This document shows positions 37,800 through 48,925 of a DNA stretch of 64,000 nt, piece by piece. The notes under the pieces are model-generated. The model was not told the origin of the DNA, made no database searches, and saw only the letters and a list, made by a program, of their open reading frames with translations. The first letter of the stretch is position 1. The number at the start of each line of letters is the position of its first letter. This DNA is from Tolypeutes matacus (lineage: Eukaryota; Chordata; Mammalia; Cingulata; Chlamyphoridae). The translations under genes were made by a program, and so were the position numbers. The stretch is taken from positions 31,923,888 to 31,987,887 of the forward strand of contig JAKSZT010054304.1 of assembly GCA_026826555.1 (NCBI GenBank), in the 5' to 3' direction.

Positions 37800-37985
37800 A
37801 AAAGTCAAGTTATATGTGAATTCTAGCTTGACTATTTACTAGCTATATATGTTTGAACAATTTGTTTTACTTCTCTAAACCTCATTCCATCATCTTTAAA
37901 TGGCAATTACTGTAATAGTATGTTCTTTATGGGATATTGTAAAGCTCCATGAGATTTTGCAATTAAAGCTTTTAGCAATATTTCA
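37800..37985 (+). mobile_element. MIR remnant, sense
   Basis: 'gaattctagcttgactatttactagctata', 'ttacttctctaaacctcatt' and 'catctttaaatggcaattac' follow the MIR core in order. Confidence 0.7.
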
Positions 37986-38945
37986 GAAGGACTAGAAAAA
38001 TACCATCATTTTAATGAAAAATAAACACAATAAATATAATGAATGTTTTAATAAATTCATATACAATTGATAAAATATCACTAAAGGTAATTTATTTCTT
38101 ACCAAAGGAAACAAGAAATTATTAGGATAATTTGATTAATTGTTTAAGATACTTTGGGAATTAATGGCAATAGAAGACAAGTGGAAACCAGTGGAGAAAT
38201 GATAAAAGAAAGAATAATATAGAGATAGTGGGAATGAAGTTGTTGTTTTGTTTTCCTTAAGTAAGGCTTGTGTATTTTGGATGTGGCTTTGTACTTATCA
38301 TGTATCTTCGTGCAAATAATAGACAGTATTTGAGAGAAGAAAATTCTATATTATTTTATTGCCTCAGAGGAGAAATTTAACATAATCCATCATTTTGTTT
38401 CTGAGTCCTGTGTATCTTTACTGTGATTAATTGAAATCCCTACCAAAATCTTGCAGATCATTTGCTCTTATCAATGAATTTCAGAGCTGCTGATTTTGTA
38501 ATTTTTGCCTTTTTTTCCAAGACTTAAGGGAAAATTTGAGAAGGGACTATCGGGGAAATTAGACAAAAGACATTTTATGACAGAGGTCATGAAGAATTTT
38601 CTCACCCTAAATACTACCCAGAATAACTTGTGAGTTAACAAACCTGTTTAGGGGTTCTGCAAACAGGCACTAAAAGTTCAGCTGTTACAAATGTTAAAAT
38701 GATTCCTTTCCCATGAAATTAAATGCATTTAAAATTATTAGACAAAAACTGTATAGTAACTAACAAAATGCTAGTTACAGTAAGGAAGCTATTATTTACT
38801 TATTCGGATATATCAACACAGTATGATTTGTGTTTAAACCTGTATTGCCAGAACACCTTCATTCTATGGCTAAAGCTCTCATACCTAAATGAGCAAACTA
38901 AAGATTCAGCAAAGACAAGGAAAGAAAAACATGAAATGAGTAGGG
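37986..38945. other. Unassigned AT-rich DNA
   Basis: No gene was recognised. The 106-codon frame at 38723-39043 has no domain that I recognise and runs into MIR sequence, so I treat it as chance. Confidence 0.4.
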
Positions 38946-38949
38946 AAGA

Positions 38950-39138
38950 AAAAAGAGAACTAATAATTATTGACCTTACAGTTTTAACAGTTACTGTGCT
39001 AGTTGCTTTTTTAAATTTCTCTCAAATTTTAGAACTCATCTAGCAAATAGTAATCATCATTCAGATTGGTTAAGTCACTTGCCTAAGATTATACAATCTG
39101 CAAATGCTAGAGCCAGGATTTAAACTCAATACTCGCTG
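38950..39138 (-). mobile_element. MIR remnant, antisense, cut by an LTR
   Basis: 'gttaagtcacttgcctaagatta', 'aatgctagagccaggatttaaact' is a strong reversed MIR core. Sequence then changes abruptly at the start of the LTR at 39139. Confidence 0.7.
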
Positions 39139-39641
39139 TGTGGAACGAGTTGCTACATAGTGTGTCTTGGGAACACAAGTTCAGGAACAACAGAAACTTT
39201 CAGCAAATAACTTATTAATTACTTACATAGTACACAGGGTCCAAAGGAAGAGATCCCAACGTGGCTGGTCCCCTAGGGAAACCAACAACTTGGGTCAGGA
39301 TTGGTGGATGGCAGCTCTGAACATGCCATTTTGCATGAGAGATGGGAGATATGCCTGTGTCATCAAGAATGGGTATTCATATGACCAAGGGTTAGGTGCC
39401 CTGCCACTGAAAGTTCTTGCCCTCATAAGCATCTAGGGCTGCTTGTTCCCAGTTTGTGGGTTCAAGATATGGTTGGGCATTTTCATTAGATGTAAATCTA
39501 ATGTAATGTAAATCCCATTCCCCTGGGATATGGAATGAAAACAGACTGAAACGTCTGCACACAAAACAAAAAGAGGCAAGAGGTAAGGGGGCTGGTAAGG
39601 GCTGTATGGCCACTGAGCATGTGTCTGTGACTTCCCCAGCA
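39139..39641 (-). mobile_element. Solo LTR, family A copy 2 (minus)
   Basis: The LTR terminus TGTGGAACGAGTTGCTAC is on the left and CTTCCCCAGCA on the right. Flanks CGCTG and CCCTG could be a 5-bp TSD with one mismatch. It contains a small local duplication near 39490-39512 (ATGTAAAT twice). It is inserted in the MIR. Confidence 0.8.
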
Positions 39642-40080
39642 CCCTGACCACATTGCTCATGTGAAAGAATTTGAATTGGTTGATAGTGATACTGGAGATT
39701 GTTACTAATTTGTTTCTATATGTCACACATTAGCAGGCATGTACATACAATAATAGAATAGAAGAAAGGAAAAGTAATTTGTGAAAAATCAAAAACCTCT
39801 AAAGTATTCCAAATCCTACCAATGATACACTAGAACTATACATATTTTACACCATTTTTCATCATTTTACAGCTTTGTTTTTATTTTATCAACACTACTA
39901 GGAGCTACATTAAAAGTAGAGTTGTCTTAATGTGTGCTTTGCTGTTGTTCAATCTCAATGTCATTTATACATTAGAGAAAATTTCTAAACCTAACTTTTT
40001 ATTCTCTATATTCATATTACGTGGATCTATAGAAAAAATAAGGAAGGAAAAATAGATTATGTTTAAAAAATAAGTTGTAG

Positions 40081-40196
40081 GGGAGTGGAAGTGGCTCAAG
40101 CAGTTGAGTGCCAGCTTCCCACATGGGAGGCCCTGGGTTTCATTTCCGGTGCCTCCTAAAAACAAAAGCAAAAAGCAGAAAAATGAAAAAACTAAC
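40081..40196 (+). mobile_element. DAS-type SINE, first unit of a dimer
   Basis: The head GGAAGTGGCTCAAGCAGTTG (A box) and CTGGGTTTCATTTCC (B-box position) are followed by an A-rich tail with CAAAA units. This is a different subfamily from the 10.9 kb SINE. Left flank AAAAAATAAGTT (40065-40076) recurs after the second unit. Confidence 0.8.
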
Positions 40197-40310
40197 TCAG
40201 GGGGGACAACGTGGCTCACTGGTTGAGCATCAGCTTCCCAATTATGAGGTCCTGGTTTCAATTCACAGCCCTGATACCTCAAAAACAAAAAAAACAAACA
40301 AACAAAAAAA
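40197..40310 (+). mobile_element. DAS-type SINE, second unit of a dimer
   Basis: It begins GGGGGGACAACGTGGCTCAC. The head TGGTTGAGCATCAGCTTCCC parallels the first unit, and the B-box region is CTGGTTTCAATTC. The tail is AAAAACAAAAAAAACAAAC, followed by AAAAAATAAGTT (40305-40316), the same flank as before unit one. Confidence 0.8.
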
Positions 40311-40314
40311 TAAG

Positions 40315-40460
40315 TTTCAGAGTCAGGCACACCTGTCTAGTATTCTTAGCTGCCTTGCTAAGATTAGGCACAATTTTTCAAAATTGATAGTCTTGTCTTG
40401 TAAAATTCAGGAATATTACTGATATGTTAAATAATGAGGAATAAATGTATCATAAGATAG
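40315..40460 (+). mobile_element. MIR remnant, sense
   Basis: 'ttcagagtcaggcacacctg', 'gctgccttgctaagattaggca' and 'tcttgtaaaattcaggaatatt' match MIR order. Confidence 0.5.
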
Positions 40461-40569
40461 TGATTAGTAAATAAGTAAATAAACACTCAATACATAGAAG
40501 CATGTATCATTCCTCTTTAGGGATTGTAATATAGAATCTGAACCCATTTTTTATGTTTGTCTGTTGATA

Positions 40570-40870
40570 GCTATAAAGCGTCACTCCTCACTCTTCTCCT
40601 TCCCCACATCCGAACAAGCATATAAGAAAGTCTGGGTGCTCCCTGCCTTACTATCCACTCATGAGAATGCTCCTTGCAGCCCCAACCTTTAATCACACAA
40701 ACCCCAAGCCTGTCTCCTTTCCTAGTTATCTAAAGCCATTATCAGATCATCTTGGGAGGTCTTTCCTGCTCTCCTCCAAAAGGCTCATTATGTAGGTAAT
40801 AAAACTTTTCATATCCTTTTGGTAATTGTAAAATCATCAATCTGACACCAAACATCTGAATCAAATTTCA
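40570..40870 (+). mobile_element. Possible LTR 3' part
   Basis: A C-rich stretch has TATAAGAAAG near 40621, AATAAAAC near 40799 and a pyrimidine-rich block between, an LTR-like order. No copy elsewhere in the window and no TSD, so the call is weak. Confidence 0.3.
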
Positions 40871-40954
40871 GGGTAGGGTTTATCCAACCTCTTCAGATGG
40901 CCATAATAGAGACATAAATCTATATTTCTTACTAATAAATACTAATTATATCAT

Positions 40955-41300
40955 TGATTCACGTATTCACTTATTCATTCAACAAATTCTTAGGGAGACC
41001 CTACTTTTGCAGGCACTGAGCCAATGTCATGTTTATAATAAAAATTTAGCTCATTATCTGTCCTTAGGGAATTTATAATTTAGTGAGTAGATGATATGGA
41101 TCACAAAATTAAACAAAAATATGTAATTAGAGACTGCAAAATGAAATGTCAAGGAAAAATAAAAGGTGTTATTAGGTTGTATTGCCAAAGGAATTGTATT
41201 GGTCTAAGGGTGTCACAGAAGGAATTTTCTTAGGAAGTAAAATTTAATTTGAGATCTGAAGGATGAATAGCAGTTTGTTTCATAAGGTTTGTGTATGTGT
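40955..41300 (-). mobile_element. L2 3' end, antisense
   Basis: 'ttattcattcaacaaattctta', 'gcaggcactgagccaatgtc', 'atctgtccttagggaatttata' and 'tctgaaggatgaatag' are the reversed L2 3' terminus. Confidence 0.65.
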
Positions 41301-42007
41301 GGTTATTGGGAGGAGAGAGAATTCATTTACCGCACAGAGATCAGCATAACTAAAGTTATAGTGGGGATATGATATAAAAGTTAAGTTCAAGATTTGAACG
41401 TAAGAATAATTAAAAGTCTGGTGTGGTTACGACATAATAGGCAGGAGTGAAAGTGGCACCAGAAGCACAAAAGAAACAAAATTAATTGGAGAGCTAGAAA
41501 TCTATCTAACTCTTACGTCCTTCACAATAAATATATAAATAATAACAATTATTCGAAGTGTGTACATTAGGAAAATAAAACTGACAAGAAATGACAAGTG
41601 GACACATAATATGGACACTACATTAAAGTTAGTTTTGTTTTGTTAGTTTATTTTATTTCCCCAAGGCATGCTCAATGGCACACACACACACAAAAAAAAT
41701 TAGAAAACTAGTTCTGATACTTTTGCATTCTATTACTATAAAAAGAGCATATTCCAAGATAAACAATAACATCATTAAAACTTCCAATACATTTTCAGTA
41801 AGACTGGAGAAAGTATTTTATGGAAATGTAATAAAATCATATCAAGACATTTGAGCATGAAATATTGATTTCCAAAAGCAGTAGGAAAAAAAAACAAAGT
41901 TGATTTCATACTGAATATCATTCTGCCTGACTAGTAGGAGTGGTTTAGTTTCAGATCACAATCAAATCATTGAGACACAATAGACTTCATCTAGCACCAG
42001 GTTTACT
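41301..42007. other. Unassigned DNA
   Basis: No gene was recognised. Confidence 0.4.
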
Positions 42008-42503
42008 TGTGGAGCCAGTTTGTATATAGTACATTACAGGAACACAGGCTCAGGTGCCCCAGAAACTTTCAGCAAGTGACTGCTTTATTACTTACCCAGC
42101 ACAAAGAGTCCCAAAGAGCAACAGAAGAGATCTCATTATGGCCTGTCTCCTGGGGAGGCCAACTGCTCAGGTCAGGGTTTGTGAATGGCAGCTCTGCATG
42201 CCCAACTTCTCATCATAGTGGAGAGACAAATCTGTGCTGCTAAGAGTAGTGGATTTATACATCCCGGGGGATGGGGGAAAAGAGGGCCCTGCCACTGAGA
42301 GTTCCCACCCTGATAAGCAGCTGGAACTGCTTGTTCCTGGTTTGGGGCTTAAGTTATGGTCAGGCTGCTCCATTAGACCTAACATCTCCCCAGAGCTGTG
42401 GAATGGAAACATATTGGAACATCTGAACACAATAGTAAAGGAGGTGGTAGGCAAGGGCTGGGAGATGGCCTCTAGGCAGCACAGGTGTCCCTCATCTCCA
42501 ACA
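42008..42503 (-). mobile_element. Solo LTR, family A copy 3 (minus)
   Basis: The left terminus TGTGGAGCCAG is followed by 'ctcaggtgccccagaaactttcagcaagtgactgc'. GCTTTATTACTT is the reversed AATAAA. TTTATACATCCC near 42252 is the reversed TATA box (TATAAA). TATA and poly(A) signal in that order confirm minus orientation. Confidence 0.8.
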
Positions 42504-42529
42504 TGAAGAAGGGCATGTGGAATGGCTGA

Positions 42530-42697
42530 TCCTAACCGGAGCAGATGGCCTCCCTGGAGGACTGGCCATGATGGGAGCTCCTCCTCTGCCCTCTTGGACT
42601 CTGTGATTTATGAGTAATGAAGTGATCATTTACTGGAAGTCTTTATTGTGCCTGAGCCTGTGTTCCCAAGATGCAGTGGGTAGCAACTTGCTCCGTA
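42530..42697 (+). mobile_element. Family A LTR, R-U5 part only (plus), copy 4
   Basis: 'tattgtgcctgagcctgtgttcccaag' and 'tagcaacttgctcc' are the LTR 3' end in plus orientation, opposite to the adjacent copy 3. The 5' half is absent. Confidence 0.75.
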
Positions 42698-42930
42698 ATA
42701 TCTGAAGGTGAATTTGATATATTTCTCAATTTGGAACTGAAATTATGATATTCATCATTTCTGGAAAGTGTTCACCACTTAAAATGTTGATTACTTCCTA
42801 TTAGTCATTTACTTTTCTTACTGACTGAAAATATTTAGAGGTATTTTTTTGTTATTAAATTTATACATTAAATCAACTATCTTAATCCATAAGATCATTT
42901 TATTTTGTAAAATTTTAGTGTCCTAAGTGA

Positions 42931-42984
42931 TTCCTCCCATATGATAAACGGGAGCCCTACTGATTGAGCCACAGCCGCTTCCCA
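42931..42984 (-). mobile_element. DAS-type SINE, head only
   Basis: Only the 5' tRNA-like part remains, reversed: TCCCATATGATAAACGGGAG and AGCCACAGCCGCTTCCC. The body and tail are missing, which is the opposite of normal 5' truncation. Confidence 0.8.
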
Positions 42985-43029
42985 TGCCATACGGTTTTTA
43001 AGGTTCATAAGTGTACCATTTTGTTTTAA

Positions 43030-43495
43030 TTTATTATAAGCTATGGAAACCTTTTATAAACCAATGGGTTGGCTTTTATAATGGAAAGTTAGTAATTTAT
43101 ATGTTTACAGTTCCGAAGCTGAGAAAATGTCCAAATCAAGTCTTCAGGTGACACTGAAGACTGGCTACCAGCGATTCTGGACTTCTCTGTCAAATGGGAA
43201 GGCATATGGTGGTGTCACCCTTCTCCTCTAAGTCTCATCGCTTTCAACTTTATGGTTTCTGGGGTTTCCTCTCTCAGCATATGTGGGTTTCTCTGTCTTT
43301 TTTGCTCCCTCGTTATATATTCATCCCATTTATAAAGGACTCCAGTGAGACAATTAAGACCCACTCTGCGTCATGCCCTTCTGACTTAATCTAATCAACA
43401 GGACTGTCTCACCTACAATAGGTTTACACCTCTAGGAACTTATTAGCTCTAAGGGCATGGTCTTTAATGGGGTCCACAAAAGCCCCAAACCACCA
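43030..43495 (-). mobile_element. MaLR-type LTR, diverged (minus)
   Basis: 'aaccaatgggttggcttttataatgg', 'tttacagttccgaagctgag' and 'ctcagtatttataaaggactcc'-like order parallel the LTR at 48926-49435. Confidence 0.55.
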
Positions 43496-43519
43496 CACGT
43501 GTCTTTGCATTTCATTCCT

Positions 43520-45115
43520 ATTTTCTTTCCTATTTTCTTTTCTTTTCTTTTATTAGAAATGTAATAGGTTTACAGAAAAATCTTATTTAAAATATAGAGT
43601 TCCACTAAACCACATTTGCAGAGAATTTTCTCTATCACTATGCTTTGCATTTGCATTAGTGTGGTGCTTTTGTTACAATTGATGAAAGAATGCTTTTTAT
43701 AATTATTCTGTTAACTATACTGTATAGTTTACATTATGGTTCACTGTTTTGTTTGTACAATCATACAATATCATTTTTTTAAAATTCTAGTAATAAATAA
43801 ATGTAAAATTTCCCCTTTTAACAACATTCAAATATATAATTCAGTGGAGTTAATTGCATTCACAATATTGTGCTACCATCACTACCATCCATTATCAAAA
43901 TTTTTTCATCACAGCAGATAGAAACTGTCCCAATTAAGCATTAATTTTCTATTCCCTACAACCACCATAGCCACTGATAAACTGTAATCTAGTTTCTGAA
44001 TCTATGAGTTTGCCTTTTCTAATTATTTCATATCAGTGAAATCATAAAATATTTATTCTATTGTGCCTGGCTTATTTCACACAGCATGATGTTTTCAAGG
44101 TTCAGCCATGTTGACACATGTATTAGAACTTCATTCCTTTTAGGATAAATAATATTCTGTTATATGTGTGTGTATGTGTGTATAAATATCACATTTTGTT
44201 TATCCATTCATCTGTTGAAGGACATTTGGATTGCTTACGTATTTTGACAACTGGGAAAAATGCTGCTAAGAACATTGGTGTACTCTGCTTTCATTTCTTT
44301 GGATATATAACCAGAAGTGGGAATGCTGGGTCATGTTGTAATTCTACACCTAAATTTCTGAGGAACTGCCAAATTATTTTCTATAGTGACTGCAACATTT
44401 TACATTTCCACTATAATTGAAAGAGTGTTCCTATTTCTCAACATCTTCTCCAACACTTGTTATTTTTCATTTTTTAATTGTAGCTCTTCTAGTGGGTGTG
44501 GCATGATATCTCATGGCTTTGATTTGAATTTCCCTGCTGGTTAATGATGGTGAACATATTTTCATGTGCTTATTGGACATTTATATATTTTATTGGAGAA
44601 ATCTACTAAAGTATTTTTCCCATCCTTTCATTGGGATGTTTGCTTGTTGGAATTTAAGTTGTAATATTTCTTCATATATTCTGGATATTAAACCCTTATC
44701 AGTTATGTCATTTTCAGATATATTCCCCATTCTGTAGCTTGTCTTTTTTCTTTCAAAATGAGAAGTGCTTTGATGCACAAAAGTTTTAATTGTTCATGAA
44801 GTCTCATTTATCATTGTTTTCTTTTGTTGCTCATGCTTTAGTGTAAAGTCTAAGAAACTATTGCCTTACATAAGGTCTTGAAGATGCATCTGTAAGTTTT
44901 CTTCTAGGAGTTTTATAACTTGGTTCTTATATCTAGATCTTCGATCCATTTTTAAGATAATTTTTGTATAAGTTGTGGTGTTCAGGTCCACCTTCATACT
45001 TTTTTCATCTGGGCAGTCAGTTTTCCCAGCACCATTTGTTAAAGAGACAATACTTTCTCCATAGAATGGAATTTACAACATTTATTGTGTGATTATCCAC
45101 CCATCGTGACCATGC
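43520..45115 (-). mobile_element. L1, ORF2 3' end plus 3'UTR (minus)
   Basis: Plus strand reads as reversed L1: T-rich 3' end; 3'UTR ('agtgtggtgcttttgttaca', 'gttaattgcattcacaatattgtgct'); ORF2 end ('ttgtttatccattcatctgttga', 'ggatatataaccagaagtgggaatgctgggtca', 'ccatgaagtctcatttatc'). Broken and non-coding. Confidence 0.8.
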
Positions 45116-45600
45116 CCCATCCCCCAATCCTTTGAATGATTTTGTATATCTTTCATGTATATTCGGATGAACCAATCCCCATGAAACCCCTCCCAATAAT
45201 CCCCCGCAGTACCCATTGTAACCCTTCTGTGATCCAAATCCTCCATGAACATTTAGTCCATAAAATAATCAAATACACTTACTAGGAAAAAGAAACAAGT
45301 GTGATAAGCGTACATGCAAGAGACAAACATAAGGAAACTCAGGGGAAAAAAAAAAAGAGAGAAGAAAAAAAAACAAATGATCAAACAAAGAACAAAACAA
45401 AATAAAATATAATTAGTGGATTGGGACATTCAAAAAATGGGCAAAAAAGCAAAGGAAATGCCTTTAAAATATATATATATATATTCATTTTTTTTTCCTT
45501 TCTCTTTTCTTTTTTCCCTTTTTTCCTTCCCTTTATCACTGTGTTATCGGATATCTGGTGTGCCATGACACCTTCCTCCTCTCAATCCCCATTGTCACCC
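45116..45600. other. Unassigned; A-rich then T-rich low complexity
   Basis: Purine-rich DNA (45340-45470) runs through a short (AT)n to a T-rich stretch (45486-45535). The 95- and 61-codon frames here are low-complexity artefacts. Confidence 0.4.
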
Positions 45601-45604
45601 AATT

Positions 45605-45835
45605 TTTCATTTAATTTTCAAAGAAGTTTTAGGTCACAGCAAAGTCACACACGGAGTGCCGGAGACTCCCAGATACCAAACCACCTCCCATTCCCCACCC
45701 CATATTAACTCCGCCCCCCCTTTTTTTTTTTAGTTGTTAGCATTGTGTATATAGGTCTTTGATTCATTTTGAGTTAATATTTGTATACGGTATGAAATAG
45801 GGGTACTCTTTATTTTTTTCAGTATGGATATCCAG
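45605..45835 (-). mobile_element. L1 3'UTR and ORF2 fragments (minus)
   Basis: 'agaagttttaggtcacagcaa' and the C-rich 'cctcccattccccaccccat' resemble an L1 3'UTR. Then, after a T-run, 'ggtctttgattcattttgag' and 'gtatggatatcca' are reversed ORF2. Likely two separate pieces. Confidence 0.5.
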
Positions 45836-45945
45836 GGAGGGAATCTGAATTCCTAGCCTGAAGAGCTCTGTCACAGTCTCCAAGGGAGCAACAATAGTCC
45901 TCTGAGTGTAGGGACAGTGCCTGTCAAAATAGGATGGCCCACTGA

Positions 45946-45977
<32 letters not shown>

Positions 45978-46189
45978 TTTATTTGATGACTACCCTTGTG
46001 AGTCTTTGCTCTTGTAAATGAGATTTAGCCTGCAGTTGTGGGGTGCCTAAGGGTTGCCACCTGAGAGCCTCCTTGTTGTTCAAATGTGGCCTCTCTCTAA
46101 GCCAAACTCAGCATATGATTGCATTACCTTCCCCCCAACATGGGACATGACTCCCGGGGATGAGCCTCCCTGGCAATGAGGGATTAATA
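45836..46189 (+). mobile_element. L1-type 3'UTR element, upstream part
   Basis: It contains a (TTG)n run (45946-45975) and then 'ggacatgactcccggggatgagcc'. It continues beyond the U4 insertion as 46296-47193 and is in plus orientation. Confidence 0.5.
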
Positions 46190-46205
46190 CCAAGTGCCAA
46201 CTGGC

Positions 46206-46281
46206 AGCTTTGCACAGTGGCAGTATCGTAGCCAATGAGGTTTATCCGAGGCATGATTATTGCTAATTGAAAACTTTTCCC
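46206..46281 (+). pseudogene. RNU4P: U4 snRNA retropseudogene, 3'-truncated
   Basis: These 76 nt match the first 76 nt of vertebrate U4 spliceosomal RNA (AGCTTTGC.. to ..ACTTTTCCC). I see three changes, all at CpG positions of the known sequence (GCGC to GCAC, and GGCGCG to GGCATG). The U6-pairing region and the 5' stem-loop are kept. The 3' stem-loops and the Sm-binding site (AATTTTTGA in U4) are absent, so no functional snRNP could form. It is flanked by direct repeats AAGTGCCAACTGGC (46192-46205) and AAGTGCCAATTGGC (46282-46295), with no poly(A) tail. That fits a known class of truncated snRNA pseudogenes proposed to arise by RNA self-priming. No snRNA promoter (PSE/DSE) is expected or seen. 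Confidence 0.95.
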
Positions 46282-46295
46282 AAGTGCCAATTGGC

Positions 46296-47193
46296 AACAC
46301 AACTGGAAAAAGACCTTGAATAAAAGGGGGAAATGGTAATGACAAATGAGTTCAAGTGGATAAGAGACTTCAAAGAGAGTCGGGAGGTCATCCCAGAGGT
46401 AACTCTTATGCACACCTCAGTAGGAGCTCATAGAACATCTAAGTGCCTATCACCCCACTCAGTGGGGTTCCTGAGAGCTCCGGAGACACCCTGGTCATAT
46501 ATAAGGGGGGATAGCCCCAGAGACTGATGCCTTATCAGTGGGTTCTATTTTGGAATCTGTGCTCCTGAGAGTGACAGAATTAGACTCAAATAAGTCCTCC
46601 CTGCACATGGTTCACCAGTCCCTTCTATTCAAACCTATATGCGATGCTGGAGTTTTTAGGTATACTTCCAGAGACTGGAGCCTCCCGCCTACCTATGTGC
46701 CAGGTGTTCATGAAATCTAGGTGGAGCTGCAACTCCTACCCTACAGCTCAATGGACTCATCCAAGTCACCTGGTGAGGAGACAACGATGGGAAATGGCCA
46801 TCCCAGGGAATGGAGAGGGCCTGCATCTGCAGGCAGGATCATCCCACCCACCATATCCATGGGATATAAGCCCTCTCTCACTTGGAGTTGGAGTGGACAT
46901 CACCATCCCAGTCGCCTCTGGATTGGGGGAAGAACTATGGACTAGAGTGGACTTGATGGTATTCTCTTGCTCACATATGGTGATTCTTGCAATGCAAGAA
47001 ATTATAACAATGAGGTGGAGCCAGTGGCCACTTGACAGTTTTTTGGGTAGGGAGGGGATGAGCAGTTGAAATACTGGGGCTTCTTTGGGAGTTGGAGGTT
47101 GTCCTGAGTACTGTTGTGGCAATGGATGTAGGCCATTTTAAATCAGCACCCATTTCTTCTTAACAACACATATTCCTCATAAGAAATGACGCT
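46296..47193 (+). mobile_element. L1-type 3'UTR element, downstream part
   Basis: 'gagagtgacagaattagactc', 'tccagagactggagcc', 'catcaccatcccag' and 'ggttgtcctgagtactgttgtggc' follow the order of the 12.8-13.5 kb copy. The 141- and 118-codon frames overlap on opposite strands and have no domain. The 3' part runs into the assembly gap. Confidence 0.65.
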
Positions 47194-47593
47194 NNNNNNN
47201 NNNNNNNNNNNNNNNNNNNNNNNNNNNNNNNNNNNNNNNNNNNNNNNNNNNNNNNNNNNNNNNNNNNNNNNNNNNNNNNNNNNNNNNNNNNNNNNNNNNN
47301 NNNNNNNNNNNNNNNNNNNNNNNNNNNNNNNNNNNNNNNNNNNNNNNNNNNNNNNNNNNNNNNNNNNNNNNNNNNNNNNNNNNNNNNNNNNNNNNNNNNN
47401 NNNNNNNNNNNNNNNNNNNNNNNNNNNNNNNNNNNNNNNNNNNNNNNNNNNNNNNNNNNNNNNNNNNNNNNNNNNNNNNNNNNNNNNNNNNNNNNNNNNN
47501 NNNNNNNNNNNNNNNNNNNNNNNNNNNNNNNNNNNNNNNNNNNNNNNNNNNNNNNNNNNNNNNNNNNNNNNNNNNNNNNNNNNNNNNNNNNNN
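47194..47593. other. Assembly gap, 400 N
   Basis: Unknown bases. The right edge is (TA)n, so a TA microsatellite probably caused the break. Long X-filled frames across it are artefacts. Confidence 1.
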
Positions 47594-47738
47594 TATATAT
47601 ATATATATATATAAACAACATTTTTGTAAGCAAATACACATATATGCATATATTTTTATATCATTTTGCAAATGTTTGTATGTATTGTGAGAATTTTGAT
47701 TTTTAGCCATAATAAAAAAAATAAAATAAAAAAAAAAG
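47594..47738 (+). mobile_element. L1-type 3' terminus
   Basis: After (TA)n: 'aacaacatttttgtaagcaa', 'attttgcaaatgtttgtatg', 'attgtgagaattttgatttt', then AATAAAAAAAATAAAATAAA. The reverse complement recurs at 59695-59800 as the 3' end of a separate insertion with TSDs, so this is a mobile element terminus. The A-rich end is followed directly by another L1. Confidence 0.7.
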
Positions 47739-47744
47739 ACCTAT

Positions 47745-48922
47745 ATATATGAGCTAGGAATATAAAACTCATAGAAGAAAATGTAGGGAGATATTTTCAG
47801 GATCTTGTGTTAGGTAATGGATTCTTAAACTTTACATCCAAAGCACAAGCAATACAAGAAAATGTCGATAAATGGGACCTCCACAAAATAAAAAAACTTT
47901 TGTGCATCAAAGGGCTATCACAAAAGTGAAAAGACAACACAGTCAGTGGGAGAATATATTTTGAAACCATGTATCCTATAGGGCTTTTATATTGAGAATA
48001 TATAAAGAAATCCTACAGCTCAACAATAAAAAGACAAACAACCCAAATAAAATTGGGCAAATGATTTGAAAAAATATATATCTCCAAAGAAGAAATACAA
48101 GTGGCTATAAAGCATATGAAATGGTGCTCAACATCACTAGCTGTTATGGAAATGCAAATCAAAACCATGAGTATTGTTTTATACCCACCAGAATGACTAT
48201 TATTAAAAAACAGAAAGTTACAAGTGTAGGAGAGGATGTGCAGAAACAGAAACACTCATTCTTTGCTGGTGGGAGTGTAAAATGGTGCAGCCACTGTCGA
48301 AGAATAGTTTGGCAGTTCTTCAGGAAGTTAAAGTAGAATTACCATATGACCCGGCAGTCCCACTACTTGATATATACACAGAAGAATTAAAAGAAAGGAC
48401 TCAAATAACTATTTGCACACCAACATTCATAGGGACATTATTCACAATTGCCAAAAGATGGAAGCCAACCAAGTGTCCATCAACTGATCAACAAAATGTG
48501 GTATATGCATACAATGCAATATTAATCAGCTATAAAAAGAAATGAAGTCTTGATGCATGTGACAGCATGGATGGATCTTGAGGAAATTATGCTGAGTAAA
48601 ATAAATCATATGCAAAAAGACTCATATTGTATGATCTCCCTGATATGAAATAATTATAATAAGAAAGCTCATAAAATTATAATTTAGAACATAGTTAATG
48701 ATGGGATGGTATAGGGATAGAGAATGGGGAACTGATGATTAATTTGTACAGAATTTTTTCAGGTTGATTGTAAATGTTTGGAAATGGATGGTGGTGATGG
48801 CAGCACATTATTGTAGATGTAATTAACAGCATTGAATTATGTATATGAATGTAGTTGAAAGGAGAAGTTTTGGGTCGTGTATGTTACTGAAATGAAAGTT
48901 ATAAAATAAAACATGGGACTAT
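47745..48922 (+). mobile_element. L1, ORF2 3' end plus 3'UTR (plus)
   Basis: About 1.18 kb: 'ttttgtgcatcaaagg', 'cagctcaacaataaaaagaca', 'gaaatgcaaatcaaaacc', 'ttaccatatgacccggca', 'gaccaagtgtccatcaact'-like and 'acagcatggatggatcttga', then a 3'UTR to 'ataaaataaaacatggg'. Small frames of 71-87 codons are relics of the reverse transcriptase C-terminal region and are broken by stops. Confidence 0.8.
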
Positions 48923-48925
48923 ATG

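Noticed and set aside
46108..47122. Overlapping frames of 101-141 codons on both strands
   Set aside because: They lie in the L1-type 3'UTR element, have no domain, and are open on both strands as a result of base composition.
47143..47710. Long open frames of 140-177 codons across 47.1-47.7 kb
   Set aside because: They run through the 400-N gap and a (TA)n repeat; the residues are unknown.
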